A stretch of 64,000 nucleotides of DNA from S012-113 sp965368405 (lineage in GTDB: Bacteria > Bacteroidota > Bacteroidia > Cytophagales > Cyclobacteriaceae), in contig CBDUMS010000002.1 in the NCBI GenBank assembly GCA_965368405.1, forward strand, positions 1 through 64,000, written 5' to 3'. Under the pieces are notes generated by a model. It made no database searches. It was given only the letters and a program-made list of their open reading frames with translations, and was not told where the DNA came from. Made by a program: the position numbers and the translations under genes. Below, one piece after another: positions 32,793-41,178 of the stretch (positions are counted from its first letter, which is position 1; each line of letters begins with the position of its first letter).

Positions 32793-33938
32793 TTATTCTC
32801 TTGTACCACTGTAGAGCTCATACTCGAGCAGGCGGCAGTCGATGGCGCCGTTATAGAACGGGATCTTTCTTTTAGTTCTAAGTCTAACCATTTTTGCAAG
32901 TTCTCGGTTGCCCGTAAAGATGTATCCGGTATATCCTTGGCAATTCTTTTTAAAGAAGTCTCCAATTTCAGCGTACACAAGTTTTAGATCCTCTTCTTCT
33001 CCAAGCCGTTCACCATACTCAGGGTTCAAGATAACAACGCCTGGCGGATCAGGGATGGCTGTTTTTCTAAAATCCTCTCGAGTAAAACGAATATACTTAG
33101 CCATTCCAGCCTGCTGTGTATTGATTTGTGCAATATTCACGGCATCTTCAGAGATATCTGAGGCATAAATTTTGGCGTCGGTGGATGTGGTATTTTCTTT
33201 AGCTTCGCTGACCATCTGTTCCCATTGTTCTGCATTGTAGGATTTAAGGTGCATAAAACCGAAGTTTTCGCGAAACAAGCCAGGGGGTGTATTTGTTGCT
33301 AATAGTGCTGCCTCAATAGCCAAAGTACCGCTGCCACACATCGGGTTGATAAAAGGAGTTTTGCGATCCCATTTCGAAGCAAGAATAACCGCTGCCGCCA
33401 GTGATTCTAACATTGGAGCCTTGCCCGGAATTTTACGATATCCATGTTTGGCAATTACGCCCCCCGATGTATCAAAATAAACAATACAATCAGACTCTGT
33501 CCAGTGAAGATATATCCTTGTCTTGTCTTTATCGGGCCCTGAATTTGGTCGCTTGCCAAAGCGCTCATTAAAGCGATCAACTATCGCATCTTTAAGCTTT
33601 AAGTTGGCAAATCTTGTGTCGGTAATGGATTCATTTTTTACGTATGAATCTATATTGAAATAACCCAAAAGGTCAATCTCGTCTTCCCAAGTTATTTGAT
33701 GCGCCTTCTTATATAATTGATCGGCATTAAATGCTTTAAACTGCGCAACCTCCCATAGAACCTTATTGGCCGTTCTTAGGTGAAGGTTAAGAAACATGCA
33801 ATCTTTAAGGGTACCTACTAGCTGAACACCAAGTCGATGTTCAGTAGTATTGGCATATCCTAATTCTTTAATTTCCGCTTGAAGAACACTACTGATTTCC
33901 GGGGCACATATTACAAAAATGTTGGCTTTTTTATCCAT
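32793..33938 (-). CDS. THUMP-domain class I RNA methyltransferase (RlmL-like)
   Basis: This 381-residue protein has an N-terminal ferredoxin-like/THUMP region (about 1-155, with LHLRTANKVLWEV and RIYLHWTESDCIVYFDTSG) and a Rossmann methyltransferase domain. FINPMCGSGTLAIEAALLA is the SAM loop, IYASDISEDAVNIA the acidic strand and LNPEYGERLG the catalytic loop, where NPPY is the more usual form. By family it makes N2-methylguanosine in 23S rRNA (G2445-type) in the cytosol. It is shorter than the two-domain E. coli RlmKL and matches the single-domain form common outside gamma-proteobacteria. It converges on the tyrosine phenol-lyase gene with one base between the stops. Confidence 0.9.
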   Translation of the reverse strand: MDKKANIFVICAPEISSVLQAEIKELGYANTTEHRLGVQLVGTLKDCMFLNLHLRTANKVLWEVAQFKAFNADQLYKKAHQITWEDEIDLLGYFNIDSYVKNESITDTRFANLKLKDAIVDRFNERFGKRPNSGPDKDKTRIYLHWTESDCIVYFDTSGGVIAKHGYRKIPGKAPMLESLAAAVILASKWDRKTPFINPMCGSGTLAIEAALLATNTPPGLFRENFGFMHLKSYNAEQWEQMVSEAKENTTSTDAKIYASDISEDAVNIAQINTQQAGMAKYIRFTREDFRKTAIPDPPGVVILNPEYGERLGEEEDLKLVYAEIGDFFKKNCQGYTGYIFTGNRELAKMVRLRTKRKIPFYNGAIDCRLLEYELYSGTRE

Positions 33939-33991
33939 AAGTAGTGTTATGAAGCCATTATTGTGGCCCTTTCAATTCTGAAGCAGGTCTG

Positions 33992-34744
33992 CTACGCGTT
34001 ATCAGAAGTAGTTTTCGCCCCAATATATTCGCGGTGCGTTCGTGCAATATGTGTAAGACTAATCTCTTTAGGACATTCTGCTTCGCATGCTCCTGTATTG
34101 GTACAAGCGCCGAATCCTTCTTCATCCATTTGCCAAATCATTTTTTCAACACGGTTGCTGCGTTCAGGCTGACCTTGCGGCAATAATGCCAATTGCGAAA
34201 TTTTAGCACTGGTAAAGAGCATAGCGGAGGCATTTTTACATGCGGCTACACAGGCACCACAGCCAATACACTGCGCGGCGTCCATTGCTTCATCGGCAAT
34301 TCTTTTTGGTATCGGAATCTCATTGGCATCCGGGGTTCCTCCAGTATTAATGCTTACATAGCCACCAGCTTGAATGATACGATCGAACGAACTTCTATCT
34401 ACAATCAAATCTTTCACAACCGGGAAAGGCTTTGCTCTCCAGGGCTCAATTGTTATTTCATCGCCATCTTTGAAGCTACGCATATGAAGCTGACATGTCG
34501 TTATGGCTTGTTTCGGACCATGAGGTCGACCATTAATAACCATGCTGCAGGTTCCGCAGATACCTTCTCTACAGTCGTGGTCAAAATGTACAGGATCTTC
34601 ACCTTTGCGACTTAGATCTTCGTTCAACACATCTATCATTTCCAGGAAAGACATATCAGGCGATACATCAGTTACATTGTAGGTTTTAAATCCTCCCTTA
34701 TCGCTACTGCTTTTTTGTCGCCAAATATTTAGTTTATGATTCAT
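33992..34744 (-). CDS. sdhB: Succinate dehydrogenase/fumarate reductase iron-sulfur subunit
   Basis: This 250-residue protein carries the three-cluster pattern. A [2Fe-2S] site is in the N-terminal ferredoxin domain (DCREGICGTC, 57-66, and a later Cys in ITTCQLHM), and two C-terminal motifs, CIGCGACVAAC and CTNTGACEAECP, supply the [4Fe-4S] and [3Fe-4S] clusters. It carries electrons from the flavoprotein to the quinone site on the inner face of the membrane. It is last in the order sdhC-sdhA-sdhB, the usual order for the diheme Bacteroidota/epsilon-type complex. It lies 47 bases after sdhA. Confidence 0.95.
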   Translation of the reverse strand: MNHKLNIWRQKSSSDKGGFKTYNVTDVSPDMSFLEMIDVLNEDLSRKGEDPVHFDHDCREGICGTCSMVINGRPHGPKQAITTCQLHMRSFKDGDEITIEPWRAKPFPVVKDLIVDRSSFDRIIQAGGYVSINTGGTPDANEIPIPKRIADEAMDAAQCIGCGACVAACKNASAMLFTSAKISQLALLPQGQPERSNRVEKMIWQMDEEGFGACTNTGACEAECPKEISLTHIARTHREYIGAKTTSDNA

Positions 34745-34791
34745 AGCTTCGATTTTTGATACTAGACATTAATGTATGTTAGTAGGCTGTG

Positions 34792-36714
34792 TTATTTATA
34801 GCTGCGTTGTGTTAATTTAACATTTTCGAATACCAGGTCTTCTTTTTCAAGAATTTCATCCTGATCTTCTCCTTGATACTTCCAGGCGGATACATAAGAG
34901 TACTGATCATCGATACGCTTCGCTTCGCCTTCTTCTGTTTGTGACTCTTCTCTGAAGTGACCACCGCAGGACTCTTTACGTTCCTGGGCATCGTCTACCA
35001 TCAGTTCTCCAAGTTCTAGAAAATCAGCCAATCTGCCGGCTTTTTCAAGGGATAGGTTCATCTCTTCATTTTCACCTAAAACCTTAACGTTTTTCCAAAA
35101 ATCTTCTTTCAGGTCACGAATCTTTTGTTTTGCCTCTCTCAGGCCATCTTCGTCGCGTGACATTCCGACTTTGTTCCACATTATTTTGCCAAGCTCTTTG
35201 TGGTAATCGTCGATAGTCTTTGTACCGTTGATACTAAGGAGTTTGTTTACTCTCTCGCTTACCTCGGCCTCCGTGTTTTTAAAGGCTGCGTGGTCTGTTT
35301 CTACTCTATCATAAGCTGTATCGGCAAGGTAGTTTCCAATAGTATAAGGCAATACGAAATAGCCATCGGCTAACCCTTGCATAAGAGCACTTGCTCCTAA
35401 TCGGTTTGCTCCATGATCGGAGAAATTACATTCACCAATTGCATATAATCCCTCAACATTGGTCATAAGATTATAATCTACCCAAAGGCCTCCCATTGTA
35501 TAGTGTACTGCAGGATAAATCATCATGGGTACTTCGTATGGATCGTCTCCCTGAATCTGTTTGTACATATCGAAAAGGTTGCCATATTTCTGTTTGATAG
35601 CATCTTTCCCTAGACGTTGAATGGCATCGGCAAAATCAAGAAAAACGGCTTGGCCGGTTGAGCCTACACCGCGACCCTCATCGCATACCATCTTTGCATT
35701 TCTGGAGGCTACATCTCGAGGTACGAGGTTTCCAAACGAAGGGTAGCGTCGTTCTAAGTAGTAATCTCGATCCTCTTCCGGCATGCTAACAGCTTCTTTT
35801 GCAGTTAACCCGGGCTTAGCATCTTTCGGCACCCATATTCTACCATCGTTTCGTAACGACTCCGACATCAATGTCAATTTAGATTGATGATCGCCAGAAA
35901 CCGGTATGCACGTAGGGTGAATTTGGGTAAAGCATGGATTAGCAAAATTAGCACCGCGTTTATGTGCTCGCCATGCCGCCGTAACATTAGAACCCATAGC
36001 GTTTGTAGAAAGATAAAATACATTGCCATAACCACCAGTGGCTAAAACTACTGCATGTGCCGAGTGAGATGAAATCTTACCGGTGACAAGGTCTCTAACT
36101 ACGATGCCTCGAGCTTTACCTTCCACGAGAACAACGTCCAGCATTTCTGTTCTCGGAAACATTTCTACTTTTCCCTTTGATATCTGTCGGCTTAAAGCAC
36201 TGTAGGCACCTAACAATAATTGCTGACCTGTTTGGCCTCTCGCGTAAAAAGTTCTGGACACTTGCGCTCCACCAAAAGACCTATTATCCAATAACCCACC
36301 ATAATCGCGTGCAAAAGGTACACCTTGGGCCACACACTGGTCTATAATATTATTACTTACCTCGGCAAGGCGATAAACATTTGCCTCTCTAGAACGATAG
36401 TCTCCGCCTTTTATGGTATCATAAAAAAGACGGAAAACACTGTCACCATCATTCGGGTAATTTTTTGCTGCATTAATACCTCCTTGAGCAGCGATACTAT
36501 GCGCTCTACGTGGACTATCTTGATAACAAAATGATTTCACATTATAACCTAGCTCGGCTAAAGAAGCAGCGGCAGAAGCTCCGGCCAGACCGGTGCCTAC
36601 TACTATAACATCATACTTTCGCTTGTTCGCCGGGTTAACCAGCTTCACATTGAATTTATGTTTGGTCCACTTCTCTGCTAAAGGGCCCTCTGGTATTTTC
36701 GAATCTAAAGCCAT
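34792..36714 (-). CDS. sdhA: Succinate dehydrogenase/fumarate reductase flavoprotein subunit
   Basis: This 640-residue FAD protein has the dinucleotide motif VVGTGLAGASAAASLAELG near 37-55, and the segments HSIAAQGGINAAKN and RTFYARGQTGQQLLLG around the FAD His and active site. The motif NPCFTQIHPTCIPVSG and the late GANRLGASALMQGLADG are also present. It oxidises succinate to fumarate. The 640-residue length and GGDYRSREANVYRL segment fit the longer form paired with a diheme cytochrome b. The start lies two bases after the sdhC stop, so translation is probably coupled. It serves both the TCA cycle and the respiratory chain. Confidence 0.96.
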   Translation of the reverse strand: MALDSKIPEGPLAEKWTKHKFNVKLVNPANKRKYDVIVVGTGLAGASAAASLAELGYNVKSFCYQDSPRRAHSIAAQGGINAAKNYPNDGDSVFRLFYDTIKGGDYRSREANVYRLAEVSNNIIDQCVAQGVPFARDYGGLLDNRSFGGAQVSRTFYARGQTGQQLLLGAYSALSRQISKGKVEMFPRTEMLDVVLVEGKARGIVVRDLVTGKISSHSAHAVVLATGGYGNVFYLSTNAMGSNVTAAWRAHKRGANFANPCFTQIHPTCIPVSGDHQSKLTLMSESLRNDGRIWVPKDAKPGLTAKEAVSMPEEDRDYYLERRYPSFGNLVPRDVASRNAKMVCDEGRGVGSTGQAVFLDFADAIQRLGKDAIKQKYGNLFDMYKQIQGDDPYEVPMMIYPAVHYTMGGLWVDYNLMTNVEGLYAIGECNFSDHGANRLGASALMQGLADGYFVLPYTIGNYLADTAYDRVETDHAAFKNTEAEVSERVNKLLSINGTKTIDDYHKELGKIMWNKVGMSRDEDGLREAKQKIRDLKEDFWKNVKVLGENEEMNLSLEKAGRLADFLELGELMVDDAQERKESCGGHFREESQTEEGEAKRIDDQYSYVSAWKYQGEDQDEILEKEDLVFENVKLTQRSYK

Positions 36715-36716
36715 AA

Positions 36717-37403
36717 TTATGCTAGACTTTTAAGGTATAAATAAATAGGAATAACGGCATAAAGCACAGGTATCAGTATGGCATATATACGACCAGCGCC
36801 TTTGATTAAGCCATTGTATTTCACATGATTAAGTCCTAAAGACTGGAAAGCACTGGCAAATCCATGCCAGAGATGAAATGCAAGAACGGCCATCGAGATT
36901 ATATAGAATATGGCAATTAATGGGTTTGAATAAGCCGCAAACACCCAAGTATAGGCATCATGCATTTGAACGCCATCGATAGTAATATCTGCCAGCGCTC
37001 CATTTTTAAACTGCCACCAAAAACCATATAAATGGACAAGTAGAAAAATAAAAATCAGGGTGCCCAGGATCGCCATGCTTCTGGAAGTCCATGAACTGTT
37101 CGCTGATGCATTATTCACCTTATAGCCTATAGGACGAGCTCGTCGGTTTTTGATTACCAGTGTCATGGATACAACAATATGTAACAGGATAAAGAAAAAA
37201 TTAGCCTTTGATACAAACTGGATCAGCGGGTTGTTTGCCATAAAATGAGAATAGACATTAAATGACTCGCCGCCATCCCCTTTAATTAGCTGGAGGTTTC
37301 CTGCCAAATGGATGATAAGGAAGAGGATTAGAAATAGTCCTGTGAGCGACATTATCACCTTTCTGCCGATGCCACTAGTCAATGCGTTTAAAAACCAATT
37401 CAT
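36717..37403 (-). CDS. sdhC: Succinate dehydrogenase cytochrome b subunit (five-helix, diheme type)
   Basis: The start is set at the ATG at 37403 (MNWFLNALTSGIGRKVIMSL), 228 residues. The frame is also open to 37457, but a good promoter at 37434-37465 lies between the two starts, which rules out the upstream one. Five membrane helices are visible (for example LTGLFLILFLIIHLAGNL, FFFILLHIVVSMTLVI, ILGTLIFIFLLVHLYGFWW, PLIAIFYIISMAVLAFHLWHG and YAILIPVLYAVIPIYLYL). The His residues in IIHLAGN, LLHIVV, LVHLYG and FHLWHG are candidate heme ligands. It anchors SdhAB and passes electrons to menaquinone. It is first gene of sdhCAB. Confidence 0.93.
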   Translation of the reverse strand: MNWFLNALTSGIGRKVIMSLTGLFLILFLIIHLAGNLQLIKGDGGESFNVYSHFMANNPLIQFVSKANFFFILLHIVVSMTLVIKNRRARPIGYKVNNASANSSWTSRSMAILGTLIFIFLLVHLYGFWWQFKNGALADITIDGVQMHDAYTWVFAAYSNPLIAIFYIISMAVLAFHLWHGFASAFQSLGLNHVKYNGLIKGAGRIYAILIPVLYAVIPIYLYLKSLA

Positions 37404-37433
37404 GATTTTATCAAATGTTTTAAATAATGATGT

Positions 37434-37465
37434 CAAATATAGGTTGTAGCATTTCAATGCACAAA
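37434..37465 (-). promoter_or_regulatory. Promoter of sdhCAB (-33 TTTG, -7 TATATTTG)
   Basis: On the minus strand TTTG (37465-37462), a 20-base spacer and TATATTTG (37441-37434) match the Bacteroidota sigma consensus in both boxes and spacing. Transcription would start near 37427, 24 bases before the ATG at 37403. Confidence 0.7.
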
Positions 37466-37496
37466 AAATAAGTGTGGAATGGCAACTTATTATTTA

Positions 37497-37527
37497 TTGC
37501 ATGAAATTAATCTACTACTTAAATTTG
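37497..37527 (+). promoter_or_regulatory. Promoter of the SulP transporter gene (-33 TTG, -7 TAAATTTG)
   Basis: TTG (37497-37499), 20 bases, then TAAATTTG (37520-37527). It is back-to-back with the sdhC promoter, the -33 boxes 31 bases apart. Transcription near 37534 supports the ATG at 37599 over an open frame that begins at 37479. Confidence 0.6.
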
Positions 37528-37598
37528 TTCGTTGTACATTCGTAAGTTACACGGATGTGATAGGCAAATTAATAACAACCCCAAACACAAAAAAGTTT

Positions 37599-39149
37599 AT
37601 GTTTAAAGATATTAAATCAGACCTGCCGGCGAGTATAGTTGTGCTTTTTGTTGCAATACCACTTTGCTTAGGTATTGCTCTAGCGAGTGGAGCACCCTTA
37701 TTATCAGGTTTAATCGCCGGGATCATTGGCGGAATTGTGGTAGGATCTCTAAGTGGCTCCTCCATTGGTGTAAGTGGGCCGGCTGCGGGCTTAGCCGTTC
37801 TAGTTTTGAATGCTATTGATTCTTTAGGCGGCTATGAAATATTTTTATTATCGGTGGTAATCGCTGGAATGATTCAAATATTAATGGGATACATGAAGGC
37901 TGGTGTAATTGGCTACTATTTTCCTTCTTCGGTTATTAAAGGAATGCTTACTGGTATAGGAATTGTAATTATCCTGAAACAAATTCCACATGCTTTTGGG
38001 TACGATGCCGACTATGAGGGCGACTTCGCTTTTTTTCAGCGCGATGGTGAGAATACCTTTACGGAGCTGTTTAATATGTTTAATTATATTTCTATAAATG
38101 CACTGTTTGTCGCGGTAGTTGGTTTTGTTATTATCCTGGTATGGGATAACATTCTTTCGAAAAAGCATTCCTTTTTCAAAATATTGCAAGGGCCTATAGT
38201 CGCAGTATTATTTGGTGTTTTATACCAGGTAGTTACATTGCGTTATTTTCCAACCTGGGCTATTGCCGATGAACATACCGTTAATGTTCCCTTATTTAGC
38301 AGTTTTAGTGATTTTATAGCCTTATTTACCTTGCCAGACTTTAGTCAGATTGGCAATGTGGATGTATATACCGTGGCTATTACCATAGCGGTCGTAGCAA
38401 GTTTGGAGACCCTCCTTAGTGTGGAGGCCACAGATAAACTCGATCCAGCTAAACGAGTAACACCGGCAAACCGGGAGTTGATTGCACAAGGAGTTGGGAA
38501 TATGGCATCAGGCCTGATTGGTGGATTACCTGTTTCCCAGGTAATTGTTCGAAGTTCGGCTAATGTACAATCAGGGGGCAAATCCAAATTATCCACTATC
38601 ATGCACGGGATATTTCTTTTTGTACTTCTGGTCAGTATTCCCCGAATATTAAACCTTATTCCGCTTGCTGTATTAGCGAGTGTATTAATAATTGTTGGCT
38701 ATAAGTTGGCTAAGCCTGCTCTATTCAAACACATGTATAGTCAGGGCAAAGCACATTTTATCCCCTTCATGGCAACCATATTGGGATTGGTTTTCACGGA
38801 TCTGCTTATCGGTATAGGTATTGGATTAGTTATTGGTATTCTAAATATTCTATTGAAGAACTTTAGAAATTCACACTTTTTACACCTTACCGAATCAGAT
38901 GATGAGAATAAGGTTCACAAAGTTAATATCGTGCTCTCTGAAGAGGTTACCTTCCTTAATAAAGCCGCTATTATGAATGAACTAAACAAAATAGTGCCAA
39001 ACTCAGAGGTGGTTATTGATATGTCTAAATCTTATCATATTGATTACGATGTTCTCGAAATCATTGACAATTTTAAAATATCATCTGGTTTAAAAGGAAT
39101 TACGGTTGATCTTATTGGTAGAGGTAAACGTGAAACCTTAGACTATTAA
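37599..39149 (+). CDS. SulP-family inorganic anion transporter
   Basis: The start is set at 37599 (MFKDIKSDLPASIVVLFVAIPLCLGIALASG), giving 516 residues; the longer frame to 37479 begins upstream of the promoter. The N-terminal SulP signature (LPASIVVLFVAIPLCLGIALASGAP, in pieces here) and about 11-12 membrane helices are clear, with a short, degenerate C-terminal STAS-like domain (VNIVLSEEVTFLNKAAIMNELNKI, then VVIDMSKSYHIDYDVLEIID). These proteins move sulfate, bicarbonate or similar anions with Na+ or H+. Marine Bacteroidota often carry bicarbonate-type (BicA-like) members, but the substrate cannot be read here. The Nudix gene follows after five bases. Confidence 0.9.
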   Translation: MFKDIKSDLPASIVVLFVAIPLCLGIALASGAPLLSGLIAGIIGGIVVGSLSGSSIGVSGPAAGLAVLVLNAIDSLGGYEIFLLSVVIAGMIQILMGYMKAGVIGYYFPSSVIKGMLTGIGIVIILKQIPHAFGYDADYEGDFAFFQRDGENTFTELFNMFNYISINALFVAVVGFVIILVWDNILSKKHSFFKILQGPIVAVLFGVLYQVVTLRYFPTWAIADEHTVNVPLFSSFSDFIALFTLPDFSQIGNVDVYTVAITIAVVASLETLLSVEATDKLDPAKRVTPANRELIAQGVGNMASGLIGGLPVSQVIVRSSANVQSGGKSKLSTIMHGIFLFVLLVSIPRILNLIPLAVLASVLIIVGYKLAKPALFKHMYSQGKAHFIPFMATILGLVFTDLLIGIGIGLVIGILNILLKNFRNSHFLHLTESDDENKVHKVNIVLSEEVTFLNKAAIMNELNKIVPNSEVVIDMSKSYHIDYDVLEIIDNFKISSGLKGITVDLIGRGKRETLDY

Positions 39150-39154
39150 TTTTT

Positions 39155-39802
39155 TTGGTCGACTTTATAGATTTCCTTAAGCATAGGCTAGCAGAACCCC
39201 TTCCGGGACAAAATGCACAGGCATTAATGATGCCCTCAATATCAGGAAAGAGCAGATTTTCTCTAAAGGCAAAGAAGGAGGCCAAGCCGGGAGGCGTCAT
39301 GCTAATGCTTTATAAGAAGAAAGACCAGTGGTTTTTTCCGCTTATTCAAAGGCCAGACTACGACGGTGTCCATGCGAAACAAATGAGTTTTCCAGGGGGT
39401 AAATTCGATGATACAGATCGGGATTTAACCAATACAGCTTTACGCGAAACAGAGGAGGAAATTGGGATTGGTCAAGATGACCTTTGCTTGATAGGACATC
39501 TTTCTGAACTGTTTATAATAGCCAGTAACTTTAATGTTCTCCCGACGGTAAGCTATTTCGAGGGTACGCCTTCTTTCATACCGGATGAGTACGAGGTTGA
39601 TACGATTGAAGAAATTGAGGTGACTGAGTTAGTCGATGCTGCGAATAAAAAGCAAAAGCCAATGACTGTCGTAAATGGTGTAACGATTAATGCCCCGTAC
39701 TTCCACTTAAATGGCAAGGTTGTTTGGGGAGCTACCGCTATGATGTTATCGGAATTTAGAGAAGTAGCCAAGCCTTTTTTTGAGAATATGGCTAAACTGT
39801 GA
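39155..39802 (+). CDS. Nudix hydrolase, CoA-pyrophosphatase-like
   Basis: This 215-residue protein uses a TTG start five bases after the SulP stop. The Nudix box is complete: GGKFDDTDRDLTNTALRETE then EEIGI, which fits GX5EX7REUXEEXGU with a substitution at the first Glu position. The preceding LIQRPDYDGVHAKQMSFPGG carries the CoA-type UPF0035 extension found in CoA pyrophosphatases (NudL/CoAse), which cleave CoA to 3',5'-ADP and 4'-phosphopantetheine in the cytosol. A late VNGVTINAPYFHLNGKVVWG is typical of the same group. Cotranscription with the SulP gene is likely; a functional link is not obvious. Confidence 0.88.
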   Translation: MVDFIDFLKHRLAEPLPGQNAQALMMPSISGKSRFSLKAKKEAKPGGVMLMLYKKKDQWFFPLIQRPDYDGVHAKQMSFPGGKFDDTDRDLTNTALRETEEEIGIGQDDLCLIGHLSELFIIASNFNVLPTVSYFEGTPSFIPDEYEVDTIEEIEVTELVDAANKKQKPMTVVNGVTINAPYFHLNGKVVWGATAMMLSEFREVAKPFFENMAKL

Positions 39803-39834
39803 ACATTTCTTATACTTGCATCATTTAAAATCCT

Positions 39835-41091
39835 ATGGAAGAACACGCCAACCACGCCCTGATTACAAACGACGCTATTGTGCTTGGGTTACTAATGGCT
39901 ATTTTAATGGTCATTTTCAAGACATCTAGTAGCAAACGTCCAATATTTCAAAAATTCTATAAATATGTTCCGGCACTTCTCCTCTGTTATTTTGTGCCAT
40001 CTATTTTCAATTCGTTAGGTATCATCGATGGAGAAAAAAGTGGCTTGTATTTTATGGCATCACGCTATCTTCTACCGGCAAGTTTGGCCTTATTAACTAT
40101 AAGTATCGATTTTAATGAAATTAAGAAGCTGGGCTTTAAAGCCATTATCATGTTTCTGGCCGGTACAGTGGGGATAATTATCGGTGGACCACTTGCGATA
40201 TTGGTTACTTCTGTTATCGCTCCCGATATTGTTGGCGGGGTTGGGCCTGATGCTGTATGGCGTGGGATGACAACAATTGCTGGTAGTTGGATTGGCGGAG
40301 GTGCTAATCAGGCGGCGATGTACGAAATGTTTAAACCGAGTAATGATCTCTACTCAACTTCTATAGCTGTGGATGTAATTATTGCCAATATCTGGATGGC
40401 ATTCTTGTTGTTTGGTGCAGCCAGATCGGCAAAAGTTGATAAAATGTTTAAGGCCGATGCTAGCGCTATTGAGACAATGAAGGATAGGGTAGAAGCGTAT
40501 AGAGCCAGTATTGCTAAAATCCCTACATTAACCGACGCTATAACGGTACTTGCGGTTGGCTTTATGGCCATGGCAATTGGTCATGTTGTCGCAGGAATAA
40601 TTGCGCCATTTTTAGCCACGAACTATCCTTTTCTTGATAAGTACAGTCTGACGAGTCCTTTTTTCTGGTTGGTAGTTACAGCCACCATTGTCGGTCTTAT
40701 CATGTCATTTACTAAACTTAAGAAACTGGAAGGTGTTGGTGCTTCTCGAATGGGAAGTGTAATGATCTATGTGCTTGTGGCAACGATAGGTACCAAAATG
40801 AATGTAATGGCAATTTTTGATAATCCTGGCTATTTTCTTGTTGGAGCGTTATGGATGATTATCCATGTTACTGTTCTCCTATCTGTTGCCAAAGTAATTA
40901 AGGCACCATTTTTCTTTGTAGCGGTGGGTAGCCAGGCTAATGTAGGAGGTGCAGCATCAGCTCCAGTTGTTGCCGCAGCTTTCCATCCATCGTTAGCACC
41001 AGTAGGTGTCTTGCTGGCAGTTATGGGATATACGCTTGGTACGGTGGGTGCGTATCTCTGTGGAATACTTATGCAAACAGTCGCTCCATAA
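39835..41091 (+). CDS. DUF819-family integral membrane protein
   Basis: This 418-residue protein has about 10-12 predicted membrane helices (for example AIVLGLLMAILMVIF, YVPALLLCYFVPSIF, LLPASLALLTISIDF, IIMFLAGTVGIIIGGPLAIL). Small-residue motifs such as GSWIGGGANQAAM and GSQANVGGAASAPVVAA lie in both halves, typical of DUF819 (YjcL-like). The duplicated glycine-rich motifs suggest a transporter with inverted repeats, but no substrate is established for this family. It is 32 bases after the Nudix gene, with a near -7 motif (TATACTTG) in between. It belongs to the long plus-strand run leading to ccsBA. Confidence 0.85.
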   Translation: MEEHANHALITNDAIVLGLLMAILMVIFKTSSSKRPIFQKFYKYVPALLLCYFVPSIFNSLGIIDGEKSGLYFMASRYLLPASLALLTISIDFNEIKKLGFKAIIMFLAGTVGIIIGGPLAILVTSVIAPDIVGGVGPDAVWRGMTTIAGSWIGGGANQAAMYEMFKPSNDLYSTSIAVDVIIANIWMAFLLFGAARSAKVDKMFKADASAIETMKDRVEAYRASIAKIPTLTDAITVLAVGFMAMAIGHVVAGIIAPFLATNYPFLDKYSLTSPFFWLVVTATIVGLIMSFTKLKKLEGVGASRMGSVMIYVLVATIGTKMNVMAIFDNPGYFLVGALWMIIHVTVLLSVAKVIKAPFFFVAVGSQANVGGAASAPVVAAAFHPSLAPVGVLLAVMGYTLGTVGAYLCGILMQTVAP

Positions 41092-41128
41092 ATCGACCGA
41101 AACGTTAAATATTTCTTCGTTGCTGTAC

Positions 41129-41136
41129 TATCTTTG
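41129..41136 (+). promoter_or_regulatory. Candidate -7 promoter element for ccsBA
   Basis: TATCTTTG matches TAnnTTTG exactly, 43 bases before the ATG. A small hairpin TGCGT-ATA-ACGCA follows at 41140-41152. There is no clear -33. Confidence 0.4.
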
Positions 41137-41178
41137 CTTTGCGTATAACGCAGGCATTTAAATAAAGATACCGCTATA

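Noticed and set aside
34193..34615. A 140-residue plus-strand frame antisense to sdhB
   Set aside because: It lies wholly inside sdhB, mirrors its codon pattern and has no family signs.
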